A stretch of 64,000 bases of DNA from Primulina eburnea (Eukaryota > Streptophyta > Magnoliopsida > Lamiales > Gesneriaceae), in assembly GCF_022965805.1 (NCBI RefSeq), contig NC_133104.1:41274682-41338681 (forward strand), given 5' to 3'. Below are positions 1 through 11,525 of the stretch, one piece after another; positions within the stretch are counted from its first letter, which is position 1; each line of letters opens with the position of its first letter. The translations under genes were made by a program, and so were the position numbers. The notes beneath the pieces were generated by a model. It was given only the letters and a program-made list of their open reading frames with translations, had not been told where the DNA came from and made no database searches.

Positions 1-40
1 ATCAATACTGTTACTCGAGCAATACGGAAAAGGGAATTCG

Positions 41-1238
41 ATGCTTGCGATGGTGAATATTCCGGTGAAATTCAGAAGGGTTGCAGCCGCCTTCGATGAG
101 CTGGTTAAGGCCGGCAGGTCCTGCGAGAGCAGTGGCAGCGAGCACTCGGCGGATTTGTCTGATATGGTGTATTCTTATTTAGAGAGGGAAATCATGGAGT
201 ACGGAGAAAGTGAGGAGGTAAAAGATCGAGAGGAAGGAGACGGAGATGGAGAGGAGATCGTTAATGATGACGACTCATCGGAAACAAATTCTCATGATTC
301 TGAGTTGGAAGATTCTTTGAAGAATTTGCTGTTTGATCGTGAAAATGATGACGGAGGTGTCAAAAGGAGGATTCTTGAAGAGGTGGAAGCGGCGATCGGA
401 GAATTTGATGGCAACGGAAGCTCGTCGCCGGATTTCAAACGGAGAGTAATGGCGCGGTTGCGGGATCGAGGCTTTGATGCCGGTGAGTTTCTGGCTTCTG
501 TGAAGTTTATGGAGTTGATATAATTTTGATATTTTTCTCGCAGATATAGTATAAAAGTGCAATATTTGCTATATACTTTTTTCAATATCATTATCAGTAA
601 GTTTCAATTTATTTTTATCTTTCATTCAAGTGGATAAGCATGACCAGAGTCACATTTCCTATATTCAATATGTAGTTAGGCAAGTATGTTTCCCATTAAT
701 ATAAGCATTTATCTAAGACATTTTCAATTCATCAAAAAATACAGGTCTTTGCAAATCGAAGTGGGAAAAAAAAGGCCGGTGCCCCTCCGGAGACTACGAA
801 TACATTGACGTGAACACCGGAGGCAGCCGCTACATAGTCGAAATTTTTATCGCGGGAGAGTTCACCATCGCTCGTCCGACTGGCTGCTATCCCTCTTTAC
901 TCAAACTTCTTCCACAAATTTTCGTCGGGAGACCCGACCAGCTCAAGCAGGTTGTGAGGCTTATGTCCAATGCAATAAGAAAATCAATGGAAAGTGCTGG
1001 CATTCACGTGCCACCTTGGCGACGCATCACTTACATGCAGGCTAAGTGGTTTGGTTCCTACAAACGAACCCAAAACGAAGTTGCAAGCAGGAATACGGCA
1101 TTTCCCGGCGAGGTCTTGGCCGGAAGTAGGTCGACGGGTTTTCGACCGGTGCCCGTGCAGACAATGTACTATTGCATGCAGGATTTTGCAGCTAAAGCAG
1201 GCGTTAGAACCGGAAACTTAGCTGCAGCTCTTAATTAG
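41..1238 (+). CDS. DUF506 / PDDEXK-like family protein
   Basis: Two exons, 41-482 and 745-1238, join in phase and give about 311 residues. The donor is CG|GTGAGT and the acceptor ACAG|GT. The N-terminal half carries the family signature ESSGSEHS (about residue 30), followed by an acidic linker. Across the junction the protein reads GLCKSKWEKK and then GDYEYIDV, and exon 2 continues with GGSRYIVEIF, FTIARPT, PPWRR and YMQAKWFGSY, all hallmarks of plant DUF506 proteins. Members are described as PDDEXK-like nuclease-fold proteins of mostly unknown function, some stress- or calcium-responsive; no activity is claimed here. No in-frame stop lies between base 2 and the ATG at 41, so the true start could be outside the window, but FRRVAAAFDE just after this ATG is where the family normally begins. 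The family call is firm and the function unknown. Confidence 0.88.
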
Positions 1239-1890
1239 TATGCTTTATGTGATGGAATCAGAATCCCATGTTTTTATTGGCCTCGTTCAAAAGCTCAAGT
1301 TTGCATATATATTCCTTATTTATCATCATTGAGACGGAGACTAGACCATCGCCGGAATTATAAAACTAGGAAATAAATTGGTTTCTATAGGCAGAACATT
1401 TGAAGTCGAGTAAGAGCAAGACCAGCCAAGATCTTCGTTGTTGTTGGATCCGGATGCCAAATTGTATGGCACTTCAGAAAATGTAAACTTGGATTATGAT
1501 GTAGATTTTTTAGTGTAGGAATTTATCTTCTAGTTATGGGTTTATCCTTTTGTTCTATTTAAGCCAAGAAAAGTACTAAAGGTGCGTGAAATCTTGGATT
1601 CTTGGCATTTTTTTTGTATAAACAAGAACAATGGGTCTTGTTTTAAAATGTAAATGATTATATCATATAAAATATATTTAGAATTTGTCCACGGTAATGA
1701 TTCTTTATGCAAAATTGCCTTTGTTGAACTGAATCTCAAAGCTCTACCACTTGCAAGGAAACACATGGAGACATCGCTTGATATGAATTATTCTGTATAT
1801 TAATGACTAAAATGATTATAAGATAGGATGAAACTTTGAGAACTTGAAAACTTGTTGAAATTATAAGATTCCTTACTGACGAGTTAAGTA

Positions 1891-2030
1891 TAAATATTCT
1901 AATGATACTCCTCAAGTACTCGTTTATAAATAGACAAAAATTTATGTGAAACGATCTCTATAAATATTCTAATGATACTCTTCACGTACTCATTTATAAA
2001 TAGACAAAAATTTGTGTGAGACAATCTCAC
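1891..2030. repeat. 70-bp tandem duplication, two units
   Basis: The unit starting TAAATATTCTAATGATACTC at 1891 recurs at 1961 with only a few changes. The second unit runs into a copy of the dispersed 182-bp repeat, and the first ends in a degenerate form of that repeat's edge. One end of the repeat plus its flank therefore seems to have been duplicated. Confidence 0.75.
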
Positions 2031-2172
2031 GAGTCGTATTTTGTGATACAGATTTTTTATTTGAGTCATCTATGAAAAAATATTATTTTTTATGTTAAGA
2101 ATATTACTTTTTGTTGTGAATATCGATAACATTGATCCGTCTCACGGATAAAAATTCGTGAAACTGTCTCAC
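2003..2172 (-). repeat. 182-bp dispersed repeat, diverged copy
   Basis: It opens with GACAAAAATTTGTGTGAGAC and closes with a degenerate GTGAAACTGTCTCAC. Between them lie the family's core words (CATCTATGAAAAA, TGTGAATATCGATA). Compared with the intact copy at 61359-61540 it is in the opposite orientation. Confidence 0.7.
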
Positions 2173-2318
2173 AACAAAAGACCTACTCTCATAAATAATG
2201 ATTAACAACTATCGAAAGTTTTGATTTTCCAAGTATAATAAAGAGCAAGTTTTTTTTAAGACAGCGTCTCAAATTTTTATTGTAAGAAAAATCAATCATG
2301 CTCGTGTGTGTGTCTATA

Positions 2319-2691
2319 TCTCTTACTATTTATTAAGGCTGAGTAGGTTAGAATAACTTCCTTGGTCTGTTTTTTAAAATACCTAAAATACCCTTCACCC
2401 CCACTCTCTACATTACTAATTATATATATTAATAAAGTGTTAAAAAATAAAAGTAAGTCACATGTAGTTTAGTGGATAAATCTTATGTTTTTTAATCATG
2501 AGGTTGTAGGTTCAATTTTTGCTTGGATCTTTTTTATTCTTTTTTAATTTATTTTTTAGTTCATATATCAAAATTATAATGTAGCCACTCATTATTTCTT
2601 ATAAATATATTTTGATCCTCATTTAAATATAAATCAAATAAATTATAAAAACATATCGTACAAGCACGCAACGCGTGCGTCGTTGTACTAG
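2319..2691 (+). mobile_element. Non-autonomous Helitron candidate
   Basis: The 5' end is A|TCTCTTAC and the 3' end is ACTAG|T, matching the TC...CTRR termini and A/T insertion site of Helitrons. Thirteen bases before the 3' end is a GC-rich hairpin, GCACGC-AAC-GCGTGC (2664-2678). The interior is AT-rich with no coding capacity. It also contains TAGTTTAGTGG and GGTTCAATTT, resembling tRNA A and B boxes, so a SINE-like origin for part of the interior is an alternative. Confidence 0.6.
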
Positions 2692-3672
2692 TATATAATA
2701 AAAATATATATATAATAAAAAACAGTATTTTAAACCTATAAAAATAATATTTTTCTAAAATGAATTATTTTCGATAAAAAAAAAAGTATAATTTTTGCAC
2801 ACAATCTTATGTGGGTCGTAGGCTGATTTTAATCGAGAATTTACAATCTCACAAAGCTCAGCCCCCTTTTCTCCACTTTCCTACACGGCCAGCCATATCC
2901 ACAAAAAGAAGACATCTTCAAAGAATGTAGAAACAAATAAAGGGGGGAATTTAAGAAGTTCGGTAAGCAGATTTGTCGACAAGAGAACAACAACCGGCCA
3001 GTAAACTTCTCCATTTTCAAATATGGCTACAGCCGCTTGCGGCATATCAAGATCAAAGGGTATATATATTTCTATTCACCCTTACTTGGAGTACATGTAG
3101 CCCCTTTCTTTTCTAAAAGAAATCCAAAAGATGAAAACATCAAAATACAAATTTGGGAGAGGAGATTTGGCGGCGAGAGGAAGGAACTCACTCTGGCGTG
3201 ATGTTGTAGCCACGGAACCCTATCAATGTTATGTATAAATAGATCGTAGATATGGGCCTTATGAATGGGCTTTCATCGTGAGAGTGAACTACAGGCTTCT
3301 CTCGTAAAACGGATCGAATACACCAAATGACAAAAGCCCTTCCCACTCAAGACAACTGTAACAAATGAGATTCTCGATCAATTAGGTTCTTAATGAAACT
3401 TGGTTTAATTTACTTATCATGATTTCGAACTATTATTTAATAATAATTTTGCTAATTATATTATGACTTAATAAGTGGCATTTGAGTATAATATAGTTTA
3501 TTTATAAACTTTATATGATAGGTGTAAACTCCTTTTAATATGATTATTAACATTAAACTTTTTGAAAAAACTAAAAGAGTTGGGTAAATAAGGGTTTGAA
3601 ATTCACAAATCAAGTAGTTTGTTTTCTTTGATTTCAGTTGGAAAAATAAAAAAAATACTATTGATTTAAAAA

Positions 3673-3755
3673 TATGTCTCTTGTGAGATGGTATCAAGAA
3701 TATTTATATGTGAGACGGGTCAACTCTACCGATATTCACAATAAAAAGTAATACT
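3673..3755 (+). repeat. Truncated 182-bp dispersed repeat
   Basis: The left half of the family is recognisable (GTCTCTTGTGAGATGG, then GTGAGACGGGTCAACTC and ATATTCACAATAAAAAGTAA). It stops abruptly where the Harbinger-like element at 3756 begins, so that element probably inserted into this copy. Confidence 0.65.
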
Positions 3756-4314
3756 CCTGTCTGGTAGGGATGATAAGGTGTGTTTATTTTTTTTAACCCA
3801 GCTTATCCCTTGTTTGGTACGCGTGATTATTTAACCAAATCAATAACTCCTATGAATGATTATGTTATATTAGGTGGGTTAAAATAATACCTCCTCACCC
3901 TCTAAGATTATTTATCCAACTTTTAATCCTTCCTATTTTTCCAATTTTACCTTCTCTTATATCCAAAATCACCACCACTTCCCGCCGCCGTCTCCGGCCG
4001 ATCGCCGCCGACAGCCGCCGAGAACCAGCCGACGCCGGACCACCGACCGATAACTTCCGATCGGTCGGCAGTCGTCGACGTCGCTGACTGCTGGCTGCAT
4101 CGACATTGCCGGAATGTCGCCGTCGCCGCCGTCGGAGTCGAAGAGGAAAAAAAAAAGAAATGGCAATTCTGTAATTTCATCAAAAAATTCAAAATTATCC
4201 TACACTTAAAAATCATATTAAACATAACATCATATATTATATTCCTACAACAATCATTTTATTTATCATTTACATTACTAATCATTAGTTTATTTTATCT
4301 TCAAATCAAATTGC
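3756..4314. mobile_element. PIF/Harbinger-like MITE, GC-rich core (copy 1)
   Basis: Shares long stretches with the element at 62525-63070: GATAAGG near the left end, CCTCCTCACCCTCTAAGATT versus CCTCCTCATCTCTTAAGATT, and AAAATTCAAAATTATCC then CCTACAACAATCATTTT near the right end. Its core (about 3970-4140) is unusually GC-rich with CCGCCG runs, which creates spurious open frames. The termini are more worn than in the other copy. It keeps a block around 3800-3890 that the other copy lacks. Confidence 0.65.
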
Positions 4315-4484
4315 AGCTATGAATTTAATGTTTTTTTTTTTTTTTAAACAATATGAATTTAAAGTTTTAAAAACGTCAAAAGATATGAAATTTTGAAAAA
4401 AAATCTATTCTTCTCTAAGGACTAAATTGCGCAACGATCTTTCCAAGTGAACCACCCAGCAATTCCGCACGTTTGATTTAAGCA

Positions 4485-7024
4485 ATGGAGGGAGTTGGGG
4501 CCAGGCTTGGCCGATCCTCGACTCGATACGGTCCTACAACTGTATTTACCGGGCCGGTTCGCAGGTGGAAGAAGAAGTGGCTTCCCATTACTCCGTCAAA
4601 CTCCAATCACCACAACGCGGCGGCGGCGGCGGGTAACAGAGCGGTTAACGGAAGCAACGCATCCCCCCACCTGTTGCTTTACCAGTGGACACCGATCAAT
4701 CCTATCCAGAACAAGGATAGTGGCAATAATAACGGAAATGTGGACTCGAAGAATTCTAATAAAGACGAAGCCGACGCAGTGGAGGAGCAGCCCAAGAAAA
4801 AATTCAAGTATATACCGGTGAGTTTCTCTGATTTTCCTTGAGATTATTAGTGTTGGAATTGCGTGTTTACTGGTTTGCAAGCTGGTGGGTTGCGTGGATG
4901 GGTCATTTTGGAAGGATGGATTCAAGTGTAGGATTGTATTAGCTTGGGTTATTTGTGGCATTCATCATGAGAAATTGGATCTTCGGGTTCAGATGATGTG
5001 GGTTTCTTTTTCTGGAAACCGGGGATCAGTGATTCAGTGTTAACTGGATTTTCGAGGATTATATCCTAAACCTGGAGTGCTCTACTGTGGTCAAACTAGC
5101 CTTTGTATCATCAATATCAATATATATGTATAACTTCTATAAAAATTTGAGAACCCACGTGATAATCTTGTGTAGAATAGACTAAACCGATTTCCAAATT
5201 GCGGATGCCTGAGTTTGCGCGTAGAGAATGGGTATGGAAATTGCTAGTTTTTAGGCGACTTCCACGGGGAGGAGTCAGGGTGTGATATTTGCTTTTGCTC
5301 GGTTTTATATTGGAAATGTATTTGTTTTCGAGTGGATGTCATTGAAACTGTGGATACATAGTAAGGTTCAACTGTAGTGGTTAGACGGAAAGAGTTGCAA
5401 TCATTATCAAGTTAAGGAAATCAAATCTGCTACACAATGTTCTTATAATTTTGCTGTTAGTGCCAAATGTCTTGCTTGTCAAACTGTTCAGAATCTTACC
5501 ATTTCTCCTGGCTCACTCGTTCAGTTTCGTGGACAATGTCGGGGATGTTGGTCAACCTCATCTATCTCTTGTTCCACTCGCACGGTCCTAGATAAGTGAT
5601 GACTTTTCTTGAAACAAATTAAAAAATATTTTATTAACATTTCTGTGAAATTACACGTGCATTGAAATGGAAATGAGTTTCGGAACTAACTATCTGAAAT
5701 ATAAAGTATGGATTGTTTATTGTTTGGGTTTTAAACTTCAAGCTTGAGACTTGAATTACTTTTAAAAGTTCAAAGCCCAAAATATATTTTATTTCAAGTA
5801 AATCTTGATTGATCCTGCATCTCTTTTAGTTAATTTTCTTTGAGCTTTAATTGATAATCCAAACTATAGCTTAAAGTGGTGTACCGCTTTCGAAAATTTT
5901 GATCTCATTTTAAGCGAAACCTGAAGAAACATTAAAGCAAAAACATGAAGCGCCAGTTCTTGGACAAACTGTATTCCTCTTAATTCATGGACACAAGCAT
6001 TGTTGAAGGGCCATTAATGTGCCGATTCATGAATAAGGGTCATAGTTCATTATCATGTAAATATGTGGTCCATTCGTGAAATTAGACTAAGAGTCTATCT
6101 CTTGGTGTTTTATAAATTGTGTCCTTCTAATGTTGCATGATTGAATTGAATGAAACATGGAAATTAGGTTATTCCTGGAACTGATATGTCCTCGATGACA
6201 AAAAGAAGTCGGCTGTTTCAAGAACATACACTCATTGTGAAATGCTAGAATTGAAGTTCTTATTCTTTATGTGGTAGCGTCTCCTTGACAAGTAGTTAAC
6301 ATTTGTCTTCTGTTTCTGTAAAATTTGATAGATTATTGTTTTTGAAGAAGAGAAGAACGAGTCGTGCGAACTGGCTGAGGATGAAACTATGCCATTTGAA
6401 ATTGACTCAGTCGAGGCAACCTCCAAGTGTGATGAGTACGATGAAAAGCCTGACATTAATGATGTGCCAATAGACGAAAACCAGGTGATTTTCTTACGAA
6501 AATTTTCTTTTCATCTATTTTCATAACTGGAGTTTGGATCCCAGGGTCGAACATTATTAGCCTTTGTACTTTTATCCTCAATGATGAGATTTTGAATTTC
6601 TGGCCGTTTTTAAACCTAGGATAATATACTCTTGGATTCAACCATCCGTGTCTTGTAACTTTCTGTTTGAGAAAATGATTACTTCTTTGGCACATTTCTT
6701 GCACCTCGCAATTTCAATTTCTTGTTCAATTTGCCAGTTCCATCTCCCAAATTTGGGATCTAGATTGCCCTCAAGTCACCTGTTGAGAGAGATTTTTTAC
6801 TGTTTAATGTACACGGAGATTTACTCTGCCTTTTGTTGTATGTTACGGGGTATTTGTGTCATGTGTGTGTTATTATGTTTAACTATCTGAATAAGCAGCT
6901 GCCTGAGTTGGAACATATATTTTTCATAAACGTGTTTGAGTGTGCTCTTTTATAGGCTCTACAGAATACTTCTCTACAACGTCAAGATCTGAACGAAAGC
7001 ACGTTGGACTTGAGTTTGGGGTAG
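4485..7024 (+). CDS. Conserved plant protein with C-terminal EAR-like motif
   Basis: Three exons, 4485-4817, 6332-6484 and 6956-7024, all phase 0, give 184 residues. The N-terminus MEGVGARLGRSSTRYG, followed by FTGPVRRWKKKW, is a strongly conserved start in a family of small, poorly characterised plant proteins; similar Arabidopsis proteins are, as I recall, annotated only with a ubiquitin-interacting motif. Residues about 30-60 are Asn/Ala-rich, then LLLYQWTPI, and the stretch KKKFKYIP precedes intron 1. Exon 2 encodes a very acidic segment rich in Glu and Asp. Exon 3 ends the protein with LNESTLDLSLG, which fits the LxLxL form of the EAR repression motif known to recruit TOPLESS-type co-repressors. 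No DNA-binding domain is visible, so any repressor role is inference. Confidence 0.8.
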
Positions 7025-8666
7025 AAAGGTCGGGACAATCAAATGAATTTGATCCAAAATCAAATCAAATTTAAGGGCCGTCAGTTGGAGTTGGGAGATA
7101 TGGTTCCTACTTCCTCCAAGAAAATTATGGACATTAAAAAGAGCATTTTCCCATGGTTTATAGAGCCTTAGTTTGTTCAGAACAACAGATTCAAACAACG
7201 TTTGCATGTCTTTTTACTCTTTGCTTGAAGCCTTTTTTTTATATGGAAATTGAGATCATAGCCATTTGTATCGGAACCTCCCTGTGGAGATGTATTTTTT
7301 ATGCATCTTATTATAAATTCTAAATTAACAGATCGCACTTGAGAGCTCCATTTTTATGCTGGATAGCTAATTCCAATGTTGTGTACAGTTTTGAGTCTTT
7401 GATTCTACCTATTTGGTCCATAAGTTCGTGCCATTGTCTCCACCTTGTAAAATTTCTTAGTTGACAAAATTTATCCATGTTGATTTCTTTCCTTATATTA
7501 CAAGATTTTGATTTGAAATTCAAATCATAAATGTATTATTTTTGCATATTACCAACTACAATTTTTATGTTCTAAAAATTTTTCATAAATTTTTTATCAT
7601 TTATAAATTAGATATTAAATATTATTCTAAAATTTAAGATTTTATATTTTAACCCAAGCTTTTTAAAGAGTATAAAAATATTCTTCAATTAATTTTACAA
7701 ATACATAAATAATGTTGGGATGTACATAAAAAATTAATTTGAACTATACTCGTTTCCGTAAACATGCACTAAACTAAAATTAACTCATATATTGTTTGTT
7801 TTATATTCTGAAATTATTTATATACAAATTAATTATAAATTTGATACATAATATTTTATTTTAAAATAAAAACTTATTAGATATTTCTTTTTACGAGATA
7901 TATATAGTAGCAAAATAAATTAAAATTTTAAGCCACAATAAAACTAATATGACATGGAATACCATATTCAAAACACAAAAATGTCTTTTAGACAAGTATT
8001 TATAAAACGTTTTTATAAAAATATTTTTACAAAAAAAATTAAAAATTGTTTCAAGAATAAAAAATGTTTAAACAACTATTCTATAAAAACGATTTTACAG
8101 TTGAATTTTTTTAAAAAAAAATTCTAAAAACATAAAAAAAAACCTCTATTAATTATTTGAAGAGCATACATTGAGAACAGACTTAAAAACTTTTTTAAAA
8201 ATATTGTTCAAACACGAATTTAATTTTTTCATATATAAATAAACAACAAAAATATTTAAAAGAACTGATGTACGTACAGAGTCTAAGCTTTGATATTCTG
8301 AAGCAGATAGACGCAGGTGTCGGCTTTTGAAAAAGGGGCAGCCGTTTTCAAGTTAAGAAATTCTGATCTGGCTACAGTTACAATTTAATCTCTTCATACG
8401 TTGTGTCATGTAACTAAAGTAGAGAAATTTCTTCTAATTTCAGCTGAATTATCCACACCAAAAGAGTGAAAACATACTATTGAAAATCGTGGATCTGAAC
8501 ATAGACAAGAAGTTCATTAAATTTTCCAGGCTCATTTGTTCCAAGATCCATAATGCCTCGATTATTAAACATGTATGAAATGAGAAAATTAAGAACAAAA
8601 AAAATAAACAGCCCTGGAAATAGCTTGCAGAGGTACAAGAATCAGGTGAATCAACCATTTTCGTCA
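7025..8666. other. Intergenic, AT-rich
   Basis: About 200 bases of 3' flank of the upstream gene are followed by very AT-rich DNA (roughly 7540-8270) with many A and T runs. I see no coding frame, RNA gene or clear repeat boundary. The two flanking genes converge here. Confidence 0.6.
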
Positions 8667-10684
8667 TCATTCTTTGGCCACGGCTGCCTGCTCCTTGTTT
8701 GAATAATCGTGCCTGTAAACACAGGCCAACAAAAATGATCCAAAACAACACGAAGCTAATCATATGAAATCACATGAAACCAACTTACATTATCTTTCGT
8801 GAAAGCTGGTAAATGCCTGTGCCCGCCATCACAACGTTTACACTAAACAGATTCCAGTTCTTCTGCAGTCCAGATTTGAAATCTCTCATATGTCAGAACA
8901 AACAACTAAAGAATGCTCGGACATATAGCATGATACATAGTATAAATAAGCACTCGATCTCCGAATAAACAATGAAAACGGGATTATACTGTAAAATATG
9001 ACAGACAGAGCGATGCATGATGGATCAAAAACAAAGGGGTAGGCATGAATAAAAGAGAGAAAGAGAGGAGGCATGTCATATCAAGAATTGGACTTACCGG
9101 GGTAATAACAGTGCTATAACGTGACCAGATAAGTCCAGTTGCTGTAACAGCTGCACAAAAGTCAAAACAAGAGTTAGCAACTTGGTTTGTTAAGAGCCTA
9201 AAATGAATAATATTAGAAGAGGCGGAACAAAGAATCTTAACTAGTACAGTGAGTAATGAATGCAAGACATGATTGATCATCACTCACCTATCTGCTGGGG
9301 ATACGAAACCTTCTCCGGTGGTTTAGTAGAGTCAGCAAGATTGGCTATGCTAATGCCCCATTTGAAGGTTGGTGCCCAGAAATGAACTGCAACATATTAC
9401 AATAAATCAAGTAAAGCCTAAACTAAATTGAATTTTGTAGATAATGAATAGCAAACAAAGTCAGTGAGCGGGAGATTGTCCAAATCCATATATACAAATT
9501 CCAATGATTTAATCCAGCCGATGTGGTACATCTAACACATAGCCCTCGTACACAAAAATAATCCACTAGACCGTGAAGTTTACAAAATAGTAGCGGATAG
9601 CTCATAGGACAGTTCAACACATAAACATGAATATGAGTTCTGACACCATGTTAAGTTTGTGACTTGCACCTAACTCCACCCCAAAAGAAAAGTTACATCA
9701 AGAGAGAAGATTGTTTGTATCCATACATACTACTATCAAATACTTAATTCAACCATCGTGGGACATTTAACTTACTTTAATGCATAGTTTAGTTCTGATA
9801 ATGAGATGATGAAGGATATGTAATAATGGATGATAAATTCATGTATATGTATAAGATAATGATATAAAACTCTCTACTCTTCGTAGAATTTAAACCAAAT
9901 GTGGATGAAACAAATATACTTAATCAATAAATGTCTTATCTACACACCTAAAGGTGGCTATTCATTGATTGGTCGAATACCAGCAAAAGGGATGTGAGGA
10001 AAGAATGAACCCGTTTACCATCTATGAAGAAGCAACTCCATCCCTTTAAAGTGAGTGGAGTTTATGTAGATAAGAAAAAACAGCAGTGATTTACCACATT
10101 TATACACTACAAATAAGACCGAAAGTACGATAAATTAAAAAAAAAAAAAAACTGGCACATCTGAAAAACTCCCACATGGTTTAACATACTGCGTGAGCAA
10201 TGATTCTGGTTGAGAATTCGCTACCTTACACTTCCTCCCAAAACAGCATCGTCGTGCAAACAAATTACACTAAAATAAACAAGCCCAAGTAAAAAAAACA
10301 TGGGAAAAAGGTTTCCGTCCAATCTCAATAAAACTGAGGATTGAAACAAGTCAACAGAGACAGTAAAGCCATTTACCAATAAAGAGACCAAAAGAAAAGA
10401 TCGATTCTTTATTTTTTTTTAAAGGGTCAATTCTGTACAGTGATGAAAATATTTATGTTTCCAGTGATTTTACGATTGAAAAGGACCCATCTGAGGTATC
10501 AAACCTACCATGACACCAATTTCATCAAACCATTCAAATTTTGATATATATGAAATCTTGATACCTAGAGCATACAGAACAAATACGTGCAGCTAGGGGA
10601 AAGAGATAGCAGAAGATAAAGAATCTGACTCGTTTTAGGGCCAGCGGGGTGATTCCACAGGGCTTGGAACTTGGAGGCCGCCAT
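8667..10684 (-). CDS. MPC2: Mitochondrial pyruvate carrier subunit, MPC2-type
   Basis: Five exons on the minus strand (10684-10630, 9386-9288, 9150-9098, 8862-8789, 8712-8667) join in phase and give 108 residues, the usual size of plant MPC2-like proteins. The protein starts MAASKFQALWNHPAGPKT, continues HFWAPTFKWGISIANLAD, KPPEKVSYPQQ, TATGLIWSRYSTVITP, KNWNLFSVNVVMAGTGIYQL and ends near HDYSNKEQAAVAKE. This is the conserved body of the carrier that, as a heterodimer with MPC1, moves pyruvate across the inner mitochondrial membrane. The hydrophobic helices are in exons 2 to 4. Each donor has GT and each acceptor AG when read on the minus strand (exon 1 ends ACGA|GTCAGA). Intron 1 (1.2 kb) carries a dispersed repeat. 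The MPC2 versus NRGA1 paralogue assignment is not resolved. Confidence 0.93.
9465..9720. repeat. Dispersed repeat copy in MPC2 intron 1
   Basis: It shares words with 63595-63830 at the right edge of the window: TTGTCCAAAT..., a GCTCATA..CA.GTTCAACACATAA block, and CCTAACTCCACC followed by a run containing GAGAAGATTGT. The copies are diverged and have no clear ends. I cannot assign a transposon class. Confidence 0.5.
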
Positions 10685-11467
10685 TAAATCTAGCTTCGGT
10701 CTTCTGTGTATCGGTCCTTTTTGTTGAAGGAACGATGAGGAAAGAAGGCTGCTTTCCTGATCCACCAAATCTAATTTTATTTTATAATTAAATATTTTAT
10801 AAGAAAATATTTCTGGCAAAAATATACACAATGTTTTTATATAAAACGAGGAAAAAATAAGCTAGATCTCTAATTTTAATCATCCAAAAAAATATTAATT
10901 GTTATTATAAATAAATTAATTCAGAAAAATCCGTGAGACTATGAGAACATGAAAATAAAATGTGGTCTAATTTATTTAAAATCATCATCAACTCAATTAT
11001 CACTGAAGTGAATAATAATCTACATTTTTTATCTATTCAAAATTATAAAAATTAAAGTGTTATACTTTAAATAAAAATAATACGCTAAATATGGAGAAAA
11101 TAACTGCATGTTTTATTTACTTTTGTTATGTTTTTATAATCGTATTAATGAAAAATAATTTATAGTGAATTTTGTATAAATTTACATAATATAATATGAA
11201 ATAAATTAGAGTTACCATTAAATAAATAATGTGTATGATATATTATTTTAATATGTTTGATAATGAAAAATATATGATTCCAAAATACTGAGAGTTTTTG
11301 CCATGATTTATTTAGATTAACAGGAGTAGGGAAGGTAATGAAATGAGGTGAGACGGGATTTGAGTGGGTTGGTCATCAACACCTCATTCCTGAATTATAT
11401 CTCTGGTTCTATCTATTTCTCCTGCAAATATATTTGAGTATGTCTCTTATGAGACGATCTCATAAAT

Positions 11468-11521
<54 letters not shown>
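11468..11521. repeat. (TA)n microsatellite
   Basis: About 26 uninterrupted TA units. The tract begins where a fragment of the 182-bp repeat (11438-11467, GTCTCTTATGAGACGATCTC) breaks off. Confidence 0.9.
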
Positions 11522-11524
<3 letters not shown>

Positions 11525-11525
11525 A

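Noticed and set aside
2456..2530. tRNA-like sequence with A-box and B-box resemblance
   Set aside because: No cloverleaf with paired acceptor stem could be drawn; it lies inside the Helitron candidate.
3947..4225. Minus-strand open frame of 92 codons in GC-rich DNA
   Set aside because: It lies in the CCGCCG core of a Harbinger-like element; frames are open on both strands only because of base composition.
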